NCBI GenBank assembly: GCA_015179045.1
Contig: WHUZ01000001.1
Span: 1,550,001-1,614,000 of the forward strand
DNA from: Kalaharituber pfeilii
Taxonomy: Eukaryota; Ascomycota; Pezizomycetes; Pezizales; Pezizaceae
Reading direction: 5' to 3'
Length of the DNA stretch: 64,000 bases
The notes under the pieces: generated by a model
What the model was told of the DNA's origin: nothing
Seen by the model: the letters and a program-made list of their open reading frames with translations, nothing else
The model's database searches: none
Position numbers and translations under genes: made by a program
Shown here: positions 12,212-23,687 of the stretch, piece by piece
Layout of the letters: each line of letters begins with the position of its first letter
How positions within the stretch are numbered: the first letter of the stretch is position 1

Positions 12212-15200
12212 TCACAATACAGCCCTCACACCACCTTCGACAAACTCGATTTGACCAGCGCCACCCTCCGCAGCATCACCGCCATCACTCTCACCCCCTT
12301 CACTCGCTGTGCTTTCGACCCCTAAATAACCATTTTCTGTCTCTTCACCCTCCTCGAAATCAGAACCATCGGAAGAGTCATCCGACCCTTGAAACCCAAA
12401 AATCACGCTTCCCTGTCTACCAATTTCCTCCAGTCGGCTACCCCTTCTCACACCTCGACTGTCATTAGATATATCTTTTGCACCACTTGATGTGACGTCC
12501 AGGATAGTAGGTTCAACCGAAGCCTCAGCCTTATTAGTTGCGTTATCTCCTAATGCCCAAGAACTCAACCAGGAAAACTTCTTTCCTGTGGACTCAGCTC
12601 CATTGAAAGAATTTCCCGCGTCCATGTTGGGCTCTGCCCTAGGACTTTTTAATTCGGTTGAGATCCTGTTAGAACCTCTTCTCTTTAGAAGATTTGCAGT
12701 AAAGTCTCCATCTGTGTTTCGAACCGATCGGGGTCCTTCTTTCCCACGAGCCTTGCGTCTTCCTTGTTCTACTAATCTTTCTATCTTTAATCGATTGGAA
12801 ACGAAGAGCAGTTTCGGAAACGTTTCTGATTGCCCAACGTTTAGCATTCGTGCAAGACGCTCGGGTGTTGGGTCAGAAAGAATATAAAAGAAATCTGTTA
12901 AAACGGTTTTCGGCTAGAGGGGGTCAGTAACATTCAAAAAGTGATATTCAAGGAGAAATTACCCAGATTGTTATATTTCCATCAAACTGAATTCACGATA
13001 CATTAGCCTGTAGAATTCTATGGAAGTGAGGAGGATGGGTATTCAAAACCTTCTGTAGCCACAAGCTCGACCAGTCCTGACTCATTGGCCGAGGTAAAAG
13101 CTCCAAATCTTTAGAAAGTCAGTTTCAGGTGCTACTAGACCGCGAGACACATTAGGGTTTCATACGTCTGAGAACTTTCAGCCACTTCGCCAAATCCAGC
13201 TTCAAATACTGCTCAACTGCACTTCCCAAAAACCCACCACGCCATCCTTTCCCTTTCCTATGGGTAACTGGCCTGCCAACAGTACCCCTTGATGAAAAGA
13301 AAAAAATATTGACATGTGGATTAACTTGGCTAACAATAGAGAAATTGACATTAAAATGCATATTAAGCGCTCGAAGGGGTATATCGGTCCTGAGAGAGCC
13401 ATCCTTCCATTTATTGCCGAACGAAAATGGTATCAACTCCCCAGACTTAGTCTTCATCATCAGAACAACTGGATTAAGGATTCCTGGAACAGCAGCGGAA
13501 GCTATTGTTGCAGACCATATCACGCAATCTGGGGCGGTCACGTGATTAAGAAGGAGCGATGGACTGAAGATGTGTCAGATGAAAAGGTGCCGGAAGCTGA
13601 AGCAAACGTAGCAACGTAAATCGCAACTGGAGTACTCACGAGTGAGGATCTGAAGGAATACATGAAATATTCAAGACTCTGCCAGTTCTTTTGTAAGCCT
13701 CCTTAAAGGTCATGCTTCCTCTCGTGAACCAGCAACATCGACGTGCCCAATCTACGCTATCAAATCTTGCGCCTGTTCTCCACCATCTTTTTATCCAAGT
13801 CTACCAGGTTAGTCAGTACTATATTGCTTCTATGGATTGAAGAAAACTAATGGCATACTGAAATCCCTTCATGGCACGCTGTAATCTTAGCTGATAATTC
13901 TGAAACTAAAAGCTGCTTCAACTCCGAATTTGTTCTGGTACACACCAACGCTGCCACAAGTGCTCCACCGGACGTTCCTGTAATGACTTTAGGCAGCAAG
14001 TCAGCATCTAACAGTGCCTTAACAACCCCAAAATGATAATATCTGTTCAGATGAAGTTAGCCTTAACGTTGCAAAAAGAGTTGTGTAATATTGCTTCATA
14101 CGCGAAAGTTGCCCCTCCGCTCAGACAGAGTGCGGATCGGCCAAAGTTTTGATGGAGATGCTTGAAAAATACTCTTTTCTCGTCCGGTGGAAGCAGATCC
14201 GTTTCAAACATTATTTTCAAACTTCTTTCCACTGTCTCATTGATTAGACCTTGTCTTAAAATGAAGTGACAAATTCTCACCCTCCTCAATGAACTCCTGA
14301 AGCAAATTTTTAGTGCCATAATATGTTTGACTGTACAGTCTTGGATTCTCCACCCCACCAAAATTACTTTTGACACAAGCCTCTAGTAGCCTCCGGAGGT
14401 CTTCGATCTTTGGCAGAGCTTTTTTGGCCTGTTCGTCAACGTGTACGAGCTCGGGAGATTCTGCAGTTCCAGAATCATCATTTCGAAGGTCTCTCGCAAT
14501 ACTTTCCCTTAACGACTTCATATTTCCTAAAATACGTCGAATAGTAGAATAATCATAGTATGCGAAGGCGTCTGACTCTTTCCACTTGTCTAAGCCTAGA
14601 TATGAATCCAAGGCCTTTGCATTTGAGATCCATTCCGGGTAAGATTGAGCAGCGCGAAGCTGTTGCCGAAGCCTCTGGCGTTTCCCACGCCTAATAAGCT
14701 ATATTAGCAATGGAGTAACCAGCAGTAAAAAGGCCAGTTTTACCATGCAACCCAGTACTCATATTGGGCAATGTAGAATCGAGTGAGGAGGTAGACGACC
14801 CTGGGACTTCTTGTCAGTGCCAATTCTTAACGTTAGAGTCGGAAAGTCCCTACGATAGTATAAGCACCCAGAGACCAATAAGAAGTAGTAATGGCCATTT
14901 AAGAACCAAATACACAACCCCTATACTTGCATCAGCCACCCAGTTCTTCCGCTCCTATTTGAATCACCGACCTTCTCGAGTCTCATCCTTTCCGCGTATT
15001 GGCTTTCGCTTCTTTCTCCGAATCTTCTGGTTTACAGGGCGCCAGTCATTCAGGGCTGTAATGAACTCCTCTTCAGTCGTATCGGGTGCATTGATAGCTT
15101 TTTCGAAGGCTAGTATATCTGTAGCTTGTTAGACAGTTTCCCTATTTGTAAAGCGTTATGCTAAACCCACATACCGTCATTATTGACAAAATCCTTGTCG

Positions 15201-15231
15201 AAATCTGGAAGTTTTGCGTAGTCCAGTTGCA
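12212..15231 (-). CDS. Patatin-like triacylglycerol lipase (TGL3/4/5 family)
   Basis: This is a lipid-droplet or ER-associated serine lipase with a Ser-Asp dyad. The candidate start is at 15231 (MQLDYAKLPDFDKDF) and the stop at 12212. The N-terminal family region (ALNDWRPVNQK) is followed by a hydrophobic span (VVYLVLKWPLLLLIGLW) and the typical GLDKWKESDAFAYYDYSTIR and GTKNLL block. The patatin core shows an oxyanion loop, ALCLSGGATFAYYHFGVVKA, restored by removing an intron near 14040-14115. The nucleophile elbow is GTSGG and the catalytic Asp motif is KWKDGSLRTDIP. The remaining core (SQVNPHV, WRGGFLGS, LELLPRPMSQDW, SDPTPERLARM) matches fungal Tgl4/Tgl5. The tail is long, acidic and serine-rich. 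At least nine exons join without frame breaks. I cannot say which yeast paralogue it corresponds to. An earlier start within the open frame upstream of 15231 is possible. Confidence 0.9.
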
Positions 15232-15909
15232 TCGTAACCGATGCAGTTTGGTTTCGCTCTTGCCGACTTTGGATTGACGCTAGATATGAGACCAAATTTT
15301 AAAAGAAAAGTATAAATCAGTCTACGTGGGTATGGTTTCTATTGCAAAGTATAAGAGCGCCTCCGTGGTGGTATCAACGAGTAATACAAAACGTGCTGCA
15401 GTGCAAAAACTGGTGACAATGGAGAGATCATGAAATGGATCCAGTGGCCAGTAGCTACTAAGCTGTAGCATGGACCCTGTTAGGGAAATCAGTATGACGC
15501 CCCCCAGTAAATGCCAAGAGGGAACATCCCGACGAATTCAGGGTAAGAAAAATCGTACCCTGGCCCTGTAACAGAATAAGCAGCTCGGCGCGGAGTTATC
15601 AAGTGGGCACCCTGTTGCTTAGCTAGGAAAAGCGTGACATGCGCATGCAAATATAATCATGCATACATAACAACTCGCCTCTATGTGTAAGAACATTCAA
15701 GTATCATACACTTATATCTTCTTCCACCAAGGTGCGTTGAGATACTCCACCGCCATCAAGCTAACAATAAGCACAGACTTTTGCGCCTCTCAGCGCTGTA
15801 TTAAACAGCTTGAGCACTGAAGCTGTCAAGTAGTAGGTGTACGATCTGTATGGCAAAGAGACTGTTCTGCTAATGTGCGATGTTCCCTTAACCTTGCAGT
15901 TGAGGCCAG
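15232..15909. other. Divergent intergenic region between lipase and mitochondrial protein genes
   Basis: About 680 bp separate two divergently transcribed genes, so this is presumably a shared promoter region. I see no further exon, repeat or RNA gene, and no regulatory motif I would name. Confidence 0.5.
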
Positions 15910-16885
15910 ATGCCGCAGATTTTCTCAGTACACGTTCTCCGGACAGTCCAATCATGCATGAAATTTAAGCCACTGAGACTCTCCTTTGCATCGTCTCAAA
16001 TATCCTGCTTGGATCAAATCCGATATTCCTCTCACAAATCAGCGAAAGCACTTAAGGCGCGAAAAACAACACGTGCGGCAAAGCCAGAAAGTCAAAAGGT
16101 GCCAGAGAAAAAAGCCACGATTGCGAGTATACCCAACAAAACCCAGGCCGCGGCTGTGCCTGCACCTGGTGCACAGGCTATGCCGCAGTTCATGACACTT
16201 GCGGAGAATTTGGCCAAATCGAGGAAACCTACGTTGCTCTACAAAAAAAACCATGGACGATTTATTATTGGATGTTACTGCATGGCAGGACTTGGCCTTT
16301 TTGTTATGGCGAATAGCTATTATGCGAATATTGTGCTACCCATAGGGGTTAAGACTTGGGTGAAAGTAACACACTTCATAGGAATTGCACTTGTTGGAGT
16401 AGTATCCATAGCATTCCTGATCTATCCTACACGGTAACTCCACCTAGACGCTCAGATAAAAGGGAATTCTAATATATATGATTACCAGTCTGATACGCTC
16501 AATTCATGCCGTCCCACTCCGTGTAAGTCCACATGCACAACCGACACTCAAGCTGGACATCGAAAGTACGAACTTCATACCATTTCTCCGGCCTATAAGG
16601 ACAATAACTCCTCTAAACGAAGTTTATTTGTCACGAAAGCTAGCTGGGCAAAGTACTCTATCATCGAAATGGATAAAACCAACTGGTGCCCTAGCCAGAC
16701 TAGGATATCACATCAACAATGCCTCTGAAAGAGCTTTCCTTACCGCAAAAAATATGGTTACAAGACAAAAGTTCGTACCTATGCACATTAAATCCAAATC
16801 GTTTGGTCTGGTGCTAAACGAGGAAGGATGGCAATGGGAAAAAAATGGATTGAATCGCTTAGTTGGTATAAAAAGAAAATGGTAG
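15910..16885 (+). CDS. Conserved fungal mitochondrial two-helix membrane protein (TMEM223-like architecture)
   Basis: Two exons, 15910-16433 and 16489-16885, join across a 55-nt intron to give 306 residues. A second possible start is the Met at 15956, and both give an Arg/Ser-rich presequence (RYSSHKSAKALKARKTTRA) typical of mitochondrial import. After a low-complexity Ala/Pro stretch comes LLYKKNHGRF and two hydrophobic helices (about IIGCYCMAGLGLFVMA and IGIALVGVVSIAFLIY). These lead into RLIRSIHAVPLRV, a soluble region and a basic C-terminus. Two helices followed by a globular domain recall the TMEM223/TMEM186/TMEM70 group, but I cannot establish homology by eye. No function is assigned. 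Confidence 0.8.
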
Positions 16886-17237
16886 ATTTTGAGCTCTCAG
16901 CGAGATAGCAAGGTGAAATGTTTTTATAAATAGTTGCTAAACATTATCATCCTAAAAAGTATCATACAAGGTAGGCTCAAGGTTCTCATGACAAACTGGT
17001 GGCCATATCAGCCTTTTACTGTACAAAAAACATAGAAGTACTTTATACCCCACCACTTAGCCCCCGACTCCGCGAAATCGCGGATTAATTATGCGGAGCC
17101 AAGCCTTGATGAAGTAATCTGTCAGTAACATACTAGAACACTCATCCCAACAAAATACTTCGCGGGACTCCTTAAACGACTGCCGCTAATTCGCTCCGAG
17201 ATTGTCCTGAACTCCATTCCTGGAGAACATAGTCGCA
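16886..17237. other. Short intergenic gap
   Basis: About 350 bp between the mitochondrial membrane protein gene and PDX1. No feature is recognisable apart from presumed 3' and 5' untranslated sequence. Confidence 0.5.
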
Positions 17238-18862
17238 ATGGCTTCACTGGCCCAGGCCTGCCGGCTGCTAAGGTGCCCGCAATGGAGAATACATGCCCTC
17301 ACCAGAGGTATACTGTTAAACCAGAGCTCCACCTGACAAGTCTGCACAGCTGATGTCTCTTTAAACGTTAGGATTTAAAACGAACAGCAATAATGCTGCG
17401 GCACAGAACTTCAATATGCCGGCGATGTCGCCCACGATGACAGAGGGGAACATTGCGGTTTGGAAGGTTAAGGAAGGTATTTTGATTCAATTCCTACTAT
17501 ACTAACCGTGGATGATAAAAAAAAAAAATGCGTCAATTAACTGAACACTGGATTGTTTGTTCACAGGGGAAAGGTTCTCTGCTGGAGACGTCCTACTAGA
17601 GATTGAAACCGACAAGGCACAGATTGACGTTGAGGCTCAAGAAGATGGGGTCTTAGCTAAGATTTTTGTATGCTCCTGACCGAAATTGCCCTGTTGATGC
17701 GCTAATAATCATCCAACTTAGGCCAATAACGGCGCCAAAGGAATTCCAGTCGGCCAGAGGATAGCCGTTCTTGCTGATCTGGAGGACGACCTTTCCAAAC
17801 TCGAAATTCCACCTGATTTCAAAGTCAGCGCCTCTTCACAAGAAGCACCGAAGGCTGAGAAGCCAGAAGCCGCTCCTCATTCGTCACAACCTCACTCAGG
17901 CTCGGTTGCACAACTAGACTCCTCATCTACCCATGCGCCAAAAAGAAAGCATTACCGCCCTCCGAAAGAGCCTTATAAGCCCTCTCCCTCGGTTTTAGGA
18001 TTGTTAAAGCTCTATAAGCTGACACAGGATGACATCCCTAAAATTCCTGCCTCAGGTCCGAGGGGCAGGCTGCTGAAGGGAGATGTGCTCGCATATGTTG
18101 GTGCCATCAACAAAGAGTCTCCAGTACAGGTTGAAGCAATAATTGATAAACTATCGCATCTGGATTTGAGCAATATCAAGATTCGACAAACAGTGGCACC
18201 AATACCTGCACCTATACCAAAAAATGGAAAGGTGGATGCAGAAAAGAAGAGCAAGGAAGCTCCTTCGAAGCCTATCTTAATAGAGACCGATGTCCAACTC
18301 GAGGTGTCCTTGGAGAAACTGTCCAAATTCCAGAAAGAAATTCAGGGTAAGAAGTCTTTTATTCCACTATCAAAACATTCGCTAAACGATCTCGCATTCA
18401 GAAACGGTGGGATTTTATCCGCCTGTATCAACATTCCTTACTGAGGCTTCGAAAAAAGCTAATAGGGATCTTCCACCATCCAAGCTTCCACCAACTGCCT
18501 CTGAGCTATTTGATGAATTACTTGACCTTCCGAGGAGATCACCCTCAGCCTCATATAATGCACAGCTTGTATCCCTGCCACCACCTACCACTTTCTTGGG
18601 AGTGCCAACGTCGAAGAAACTTGACATAATTGATATTCTAGCTGGTCCAAAACGTGGACCAATAGTACGGAAGGTGCCAACAGTCCCTGTCGAATCACCA
18701 CAAGGATCTAAGGTGATATCGATCAGAGTGAGGAAGGAGGATGAAGTAAGGGGCAGAGTTTTTCTTGAAAGGGTTAAACAGTACTTGGAAGCTGAACCGG
18801 ATAGACTGTTCGTTTCGTGGGGTGAAGCAGTCAGAAAGTCGGCATCAGCAGGGCTATTCTAA
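17238..18862 (+). CDS. PDX1: PDX1, E3-binding protein of the pyruvate dehydrogenase complex
   Basis: PDX1 (protein X) anchors dihydrolipoamide dehydrogenase (E3) to the E2 core of the mitochondrial pyruvate dehydrogenase complex. Five exons (17238-17307, 17372-17476, 17567-17667, 17722-18346, 18402-18862) give 453 residues. A mitochondrial leader precedes a lipoyl domain with [15 protein letters not shown] and the lipoylation motif IETDKAQID, where K is the attachment site. A Pro/Ser-rich linker leads to a peripheral-subunit-binding domain ([13 protein letters not shown], then [18 protein letters not shown]). The C-terminal third lacks the DHHxxDG catalytic motif of true E2 acetyltransferases, which distinguishes protein X from LAT1. 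Removing the 55-nt intron at 18347-18401 restores [14 protein letters not shown]. Confidence 0.92.
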
Positions 18863-20184
18863 TGAAGCCGCGCGAGAGTTTGGAGGTGTTTGTACATTTT
18901 ATAGGTTATACGCACGCAGATAGCGTTCAGTGGGCAGACCGTCGAGTAAGGCTCTACCATTTATTACTGATCATCCTGCATATATAATAAGGAACAAGGC
19001 AACGCAAAGAATAGATATCATGTAAAGGCAACTAAAGAACCACATAAGGGGAACTAGCGAAGTATCATATATTACATTTATTATATTTATTAATAAGTAC
19101 TTAATGTTTCTACGAAGTGACCTCCGGGTGGACCTGGAACGTGGAAACTCGGACAGCTTAGCTAGCGTATTACTCAAAGAGGAATCGCGCAAAATAAACA
19201 TCAGTGTAGTCCACTAACTCCTGTGGTCCAGATTAAAATATGCCAGTCCTTGATGCAGCAAGACGAATTCTCATTGCTATAAATGGGCAGTGACCACACT
19301 ACCGTATGTAGGTAATGTTTAATTCTTCCTCCATGAACTATGGTCATAACGTCGGATACAAAAAACTAGTGAAATAAATGCCTATGCTCGTCCATATAAC
19401 TCGAAAATCATGCATGAGATTGTCCAACTATTTCGTTTGTATAGTCAGGATAATCAACCGGTTCCTTTGACATTGGCTATCTCAGTAGATTGAATGGTAA
19501 GTTCTCACATTTGATTTCCATATTAATTCAATGAGTATATGATAATTTAAAAATCAGATCAATGGGCATTCCGAACTAGATGTAGATGAAGAGGAGGTTG
19601 ATTGGCCAGTGCATCGGATTGATTACCATATTGTAGACATCTCTTGGTGTTTGTTGGGATGAAGACTTACCCGAGTGCACGGAATTGAGTCCAACGATAG
19701 GTCTGAAATTTGCATCACTCATTTTTTGCATTGGTGAAGGTATGTAGTTAGACAAAGGGTTTCCGTAGTCTTTGTCGGGGGCGTTGCTTTCTATTATCTG
19801 GAGATAGCTCTTTCTAATTCACTCTTCAAATTCTTTTTTCTTACAGAGAAAAAGAATAGAGCGGAGGATATGGCAAGGTATTCTCTGGGGTGGCCATCTG
19901 CAGCGAGGTGTTACAGAAAGAAGTATCAGACGCACCGAGTATACGGAATGGAGTGAAGTTATGATAGCGCGTGCAAACCAGGGTATCCAAAGTTGTTTAC
20001 TTGGTTGACTTTACAACTTCTGCTGGCTTTGCTAGTCCCGTGCCCAGAATAGGGCCTGGTCACGAGACTATGGCTTCGCTATGATATACATCACCAACTT
20101 ACTCGAAGTCAATCTTGGCGCTGGAGCCTCAACCCCACCACCCCACCAAACTCTGATACATGTGCTCTCCCCAATACAACCACG
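18863..20184. other. Intergenic, AT-rich
   Basis: About 1.3 kb between PDX1 and CGI121. It is AT-rich with scattered stops in all frames. I could not connect any open segments into a plausible gene and saw no tRNA or repeat family. Confidence 0.5.
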
Positions 20185-21110
20185 ATGGCAGCACTTCACT
20201 TGACTACCCACGTCCTTCCTCATCTGCCTGCAGCATCGCATAAGGTGCATATTGCGGTGCTCAAAAATATCAAGAACGCAGAACATCTTCGAACTCAGCT
20301 ACTGGCAGGAAACGCATGTTTCGAATATGCGTTCGTGGATGCTGATAACGTATGTGGTACTTAGGTAACTGACTTGAAAAGTTGAATTTACCAGGTGGAT
20401 TGCGTATTCCCAAAAGCTCAAAGCTGATACACGAGACAATGAAAGGTATTTATGGGCTGTAGATAATATCGACGAAGCATATTCTTGTCGCGGTGTTCAA
20501 GGCTCTCAGAGGAGTGCTGGGTAGCAGCAATGGCACTCCTGGCACAGGATTAAGGACGAGAAATGTCCATTCAGAAGTCGTTTTCTCACTGAGTCCAAAC
20601 AATAATGTACGCATACACCTCTGAGCTCAGCTCATATGTCCGTCGCGTACTAACTCATCTTATGAGATGGTATAGATTACAGAGTCTTTCACCAAGTTCG
20701 GAATAACACCGAATACGAAAAACTTGATCACCATCAAAGTGGAGATTCTGTCAGGCAATTCTGGCCCTACAACTAGTCTCCCGGTGGACGTAGTCAGGGA
20801 GTTCATTTTTCGGAATGTCGAATTTTCTGAATCATTGCCATTCAATGATGAGACTCTGTACCGCGTTTGTGACCTGGAAACGATAAAGCAGCGATATAAA
20901 TTCCTGGCCATAGACAAAGGTGTTGGTGTTGCAGGTAAAGCAGGAAAGAAGAGTAGTAGTGCCCAGGGGAAGAAGAAAGGTACGGAGATTATTGCCGCTC
21001 CGGCTGGGCTGAAGGTGGATAAAATTGAATGGGCAGATGGAGGGGTCAAGGTTCAGCAGGACTTGGAAACATGGGTTTTAGGATCAATGGTTATGAGAGT
21101 TGTGGGCTAA
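20185..21110 (+). CDS. CGI121: CGI121, EKC/KEOPS complex subunit
   Basis: CGI121 is the small subunit that binds Bud32/PRPK in the KEOPS complex, which makes the universal t6A37 tRNA modification and also acts in telomere maintenance. Three exons fit: 20185-20349, 20463-20606 and 20676-21110, all phase 0, giving 247 residues. Removing the first intron (113 nt) yields VDADNIISTKHILVAVFKAL. Exon 2 then ends in VHSEVVFSLSPNNN, and exon 3 begins ITESFTKFGITPNTKNLI, the most conserved CGI121 block. The protein ends LETWVLGSMVMRVVG. A Lys/Gly/Ser-rich insert (about AGKAGKKSSSAQGKKKG) expands the C-terminal half relative to yeast Cgi121. Confidence 0.9.
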
Positions 21111-21638
21111 TAACAATCTCTCATCATTGTGCTGGATGTCTCATTTTATGTGATTCTCCAGATTGCTAGAGAGAGTTTAGAATCAAAATGCTACATCCCA
21201 TTGAGCTCGGTAGATCGGGATCGTTGACCCTGCGCCTTCTCAGATCCCTGCAGTGTCACAAAAAAAAAAAAAAAAAGGTCAAGAACGCAGTCACCTTTGT
21301 GGCCTTGTGATGAGGATCACCCCACTGACTGTGGGGTATGTGATTCCTGTTGACGAAATTGCACATCGAGAGCTATGCTGCAAAAAGAGAATGCCAGGAG
21401 CTGTGTAGGCCTTGCCAATTTCCAATGAAATAAAAAATAATATACTACGACTGCTAGCAGGCATGTCATAGACTTTTAGTGATCAAGTGCAGCAGTAACA
21501 CCTTCAATCACACTATTATTCTGTTCTGCTTCTCTTACCAGCAATCTCTCAGTTTAAAATTCCGACACCGGCCCTGCTTGATCTAGAAAGCCTTGAGTGA
21601 ATCACTGTCACACTTACGGCTACTCCTGTAGTCACATT
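21111..21638. other. Intergenic with a 17-nt A-run
   Basis: About 530 bp between CGI121 and the molybdate transporter. An uninterrupted A-run occupies 21260-21276. No other feature is recognised. Confidence 0.5.
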
Positions 21639-23199
21639 ATGGACCTACGGAACAGGGTACGAGATACCTCCAGACGTTTTTGTCTACAAGTACCAGTTGC
21701 AATGGTATACAACTACAATGCCCTGAAGCAGCATCCATGGAGTGAAGTTGCTGGAAGCCTGGGTGATCTTGGGGTTTTGCTTCCTATCATGACCGCACTC
21801 GCTAAGGAAGGCATGATCGATATAAACTCTACCCTGATTTTCTCAGGCTTGTTTAATATTATCAGTGGAATAATATTCGGTATCCCCATAGCGGTAAGTT
21901 GACATCAGTGACAACCTTGCTATCTTTTAGAGGATGCCATGCTTCTGATCTGTTCACGTTATGATGACTGGACTGAATGTTATTGCATTCTTTTTTAGGT
22001 ACAACCCATGAAAGCTGTAGCCTCAATGGCACTTTTCAAACAGCTACGCCTTGAACAGACAATGGGAGCAGGAATTGGCGTGGGTGTAGTTATCTTGTTG
22101 CTGTCTGCAACTGGCTTGATTGAAAGCGTTGACCGCATGATTCCAATACCAATTGTCAAAGGTATTCAAGTTGGAGCCGGTCTCTCATTGACTCTGAACG
22201 CAGGGCTGCAGCTGTCCAAGCTTCCCTGGTGGGATTTCTCGCTAAATACCCATTACTGCACCATCCTTGCCGGTCTTGTCCTCTTTGCAACATGGAAAAG
22301 CCCCAGGTTTCCCACAGTTCTAATCTTTTTCTTAATTGGGATGGCCTATGCCATTTCCTATGTCCCCGTCATGCCAGGAATTGGTATACATATACCGAGA
22401 TATGTGCCTAATCTACAAAGTTACATTTTTGACGGGTTCATGAATGCCGGTGTTGGTCAGATCCCGCTTACACTTTTGAATTCGATTATTGCTGTGAGAC
22501 ATCTCTCGGTAGACTTGTTGCCGCTCCGAGAGCCGCCTTCAGTGACAGGTCTGGGGATGTCGGTGGCCTTCATGAACTTGACCAGCTGCTTCTTTGGTAG
22601 CATGCCTGTCTGTCATGGTAGGCTGCAGTTTCTTTACAGAACGTCTTATCATACTAATGGCTCATCTGTAGGATCTGGTGGGCTTGCAGCTCAGCACCGC
22701 TTTGGCGCTCGTTCAGGAGCCAGCGTAATTATTCTTGGAATCGTGAAGCTTCTGCTAGGACTCTCTTTTGGAGAGCCCTTAGTCCAATGGCTTGACCGGT
22801 TCCCTACAACTCTGCTAGGAGTTATGGTGCGTTGGATTACTCAACTCTTCGTCTATCTCTCATAGTTCAAGGCACTAAGGTGGAAAACGTTAGATCTTCA
22901 CCGCTGGCATTGAGCTTGCCTCCGTCGGCAGCACCCTCAACACCACTGCCCCTGATATTCAAAAGAGAACTGCAATTGAGGGACTCGACGAGCGCCTATC
23001 GTCATCCTTGTTATTATCTGAACAAGAAGCCTCAGAGAGATGGGCATTAATGACTATCACCGCCAGTGCACTCATTGGGTTTAAAGATAGCTCGATTGGA
23101 TTTGTGACGGGATGCACGTTTTGGTTAGTGCTGAGGCTACGGGATATATTATGTGCAATGAGAGCGAAACGTAGGGTCCCATTAGACCTGTTATCGTGA
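21639..23199 (+). CDS. Molybdate transporter, MOT1-like (sulfate-permease-like superfamily)
   Basis: This is a polytopic membrane protein of the MOT1 molybdate-transporter type, which supplies molybdenum cofactor enzymes such as nitrate reductase. I chose the ATG at 21639; the Met at 21702 (MVYNYNALKQHPW) is an alternative. Diagnostic blocks are SEVAGSLGDLGVLLPIMTAL near the N-terminus, IPIAVQPMKAVASMA across the first intron (from 21894), and VCHGSGGLAAQHRFGARSG across the second (from about 22619). The same repeats occur in both halves of MOT1 proteins. A third intron joins LLGVM to IFTAGIELASVGS. About ten hydrophobic segments can be counted. The final exon ends in a basic cytoplasmic tail. 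Substrate is inferred from family, not shown. Confidence 0.88.
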
Positions 23200-23503
23200 C
23201 GAAGTGGTGGATAAGGTAAATCCCATACTGGTACCCTCCTATGAATGGAACAACGTTTTTGAGCGTTGGAGTTTTATTTCTTGACACACTTTGAGCTCGA
23301 TTATGTATTTGTTCCGGAAACGAATGTGAGGGATACAAACAGAGCAAAAATCTTATCACTCAGAGTCAGCCCAAAGGCCATTTTGTAGAATCTCATCAAT
23401 GGTATATACCGTCCCACTGGTCGACCTCGTAATCAAAATTTTGACCATGAAAAGAATGAAAGAAAAATATGCATATCTTACATATGTGAAAAACTAAAGA
23501 TGG

Positions 23504-23539
<36 letters not shown>

Positions 23540-23687
23540 AATCTCCAAAGAAATTCCCCAGATTGTTTCCCCTTCGGTTGCAAATTGCTAGCTATTTCAA
23601 TCCCCATATACCGCTGTATCTCACCCCCATTTGTCACAAACTTGACGAAGCATATAAGCCACCAGTCTCTTCCTCAACTTCCTTCCT
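23200..23687. other. Convergent 3' intergenic region with a 34-nt A-run
   Basis: This separates the convergent molybdate transporter and HAS1 genes. An uninterrupted A-run lies at 23504-23537. On the minus strand it is a T-run downstream of the HAS1 stop. It may be a simple repeat or a retroposed poly(A) remnant. No terminal repeats or target-site duplication are obvious. Confidence 0.6.

Noticed and set aside
23504..23537. Poly(A) tail of a retroposed element
   Set aside because: No upstream retroposon body or flanking target duplication could be seen, so a simple A-run is the safer description.
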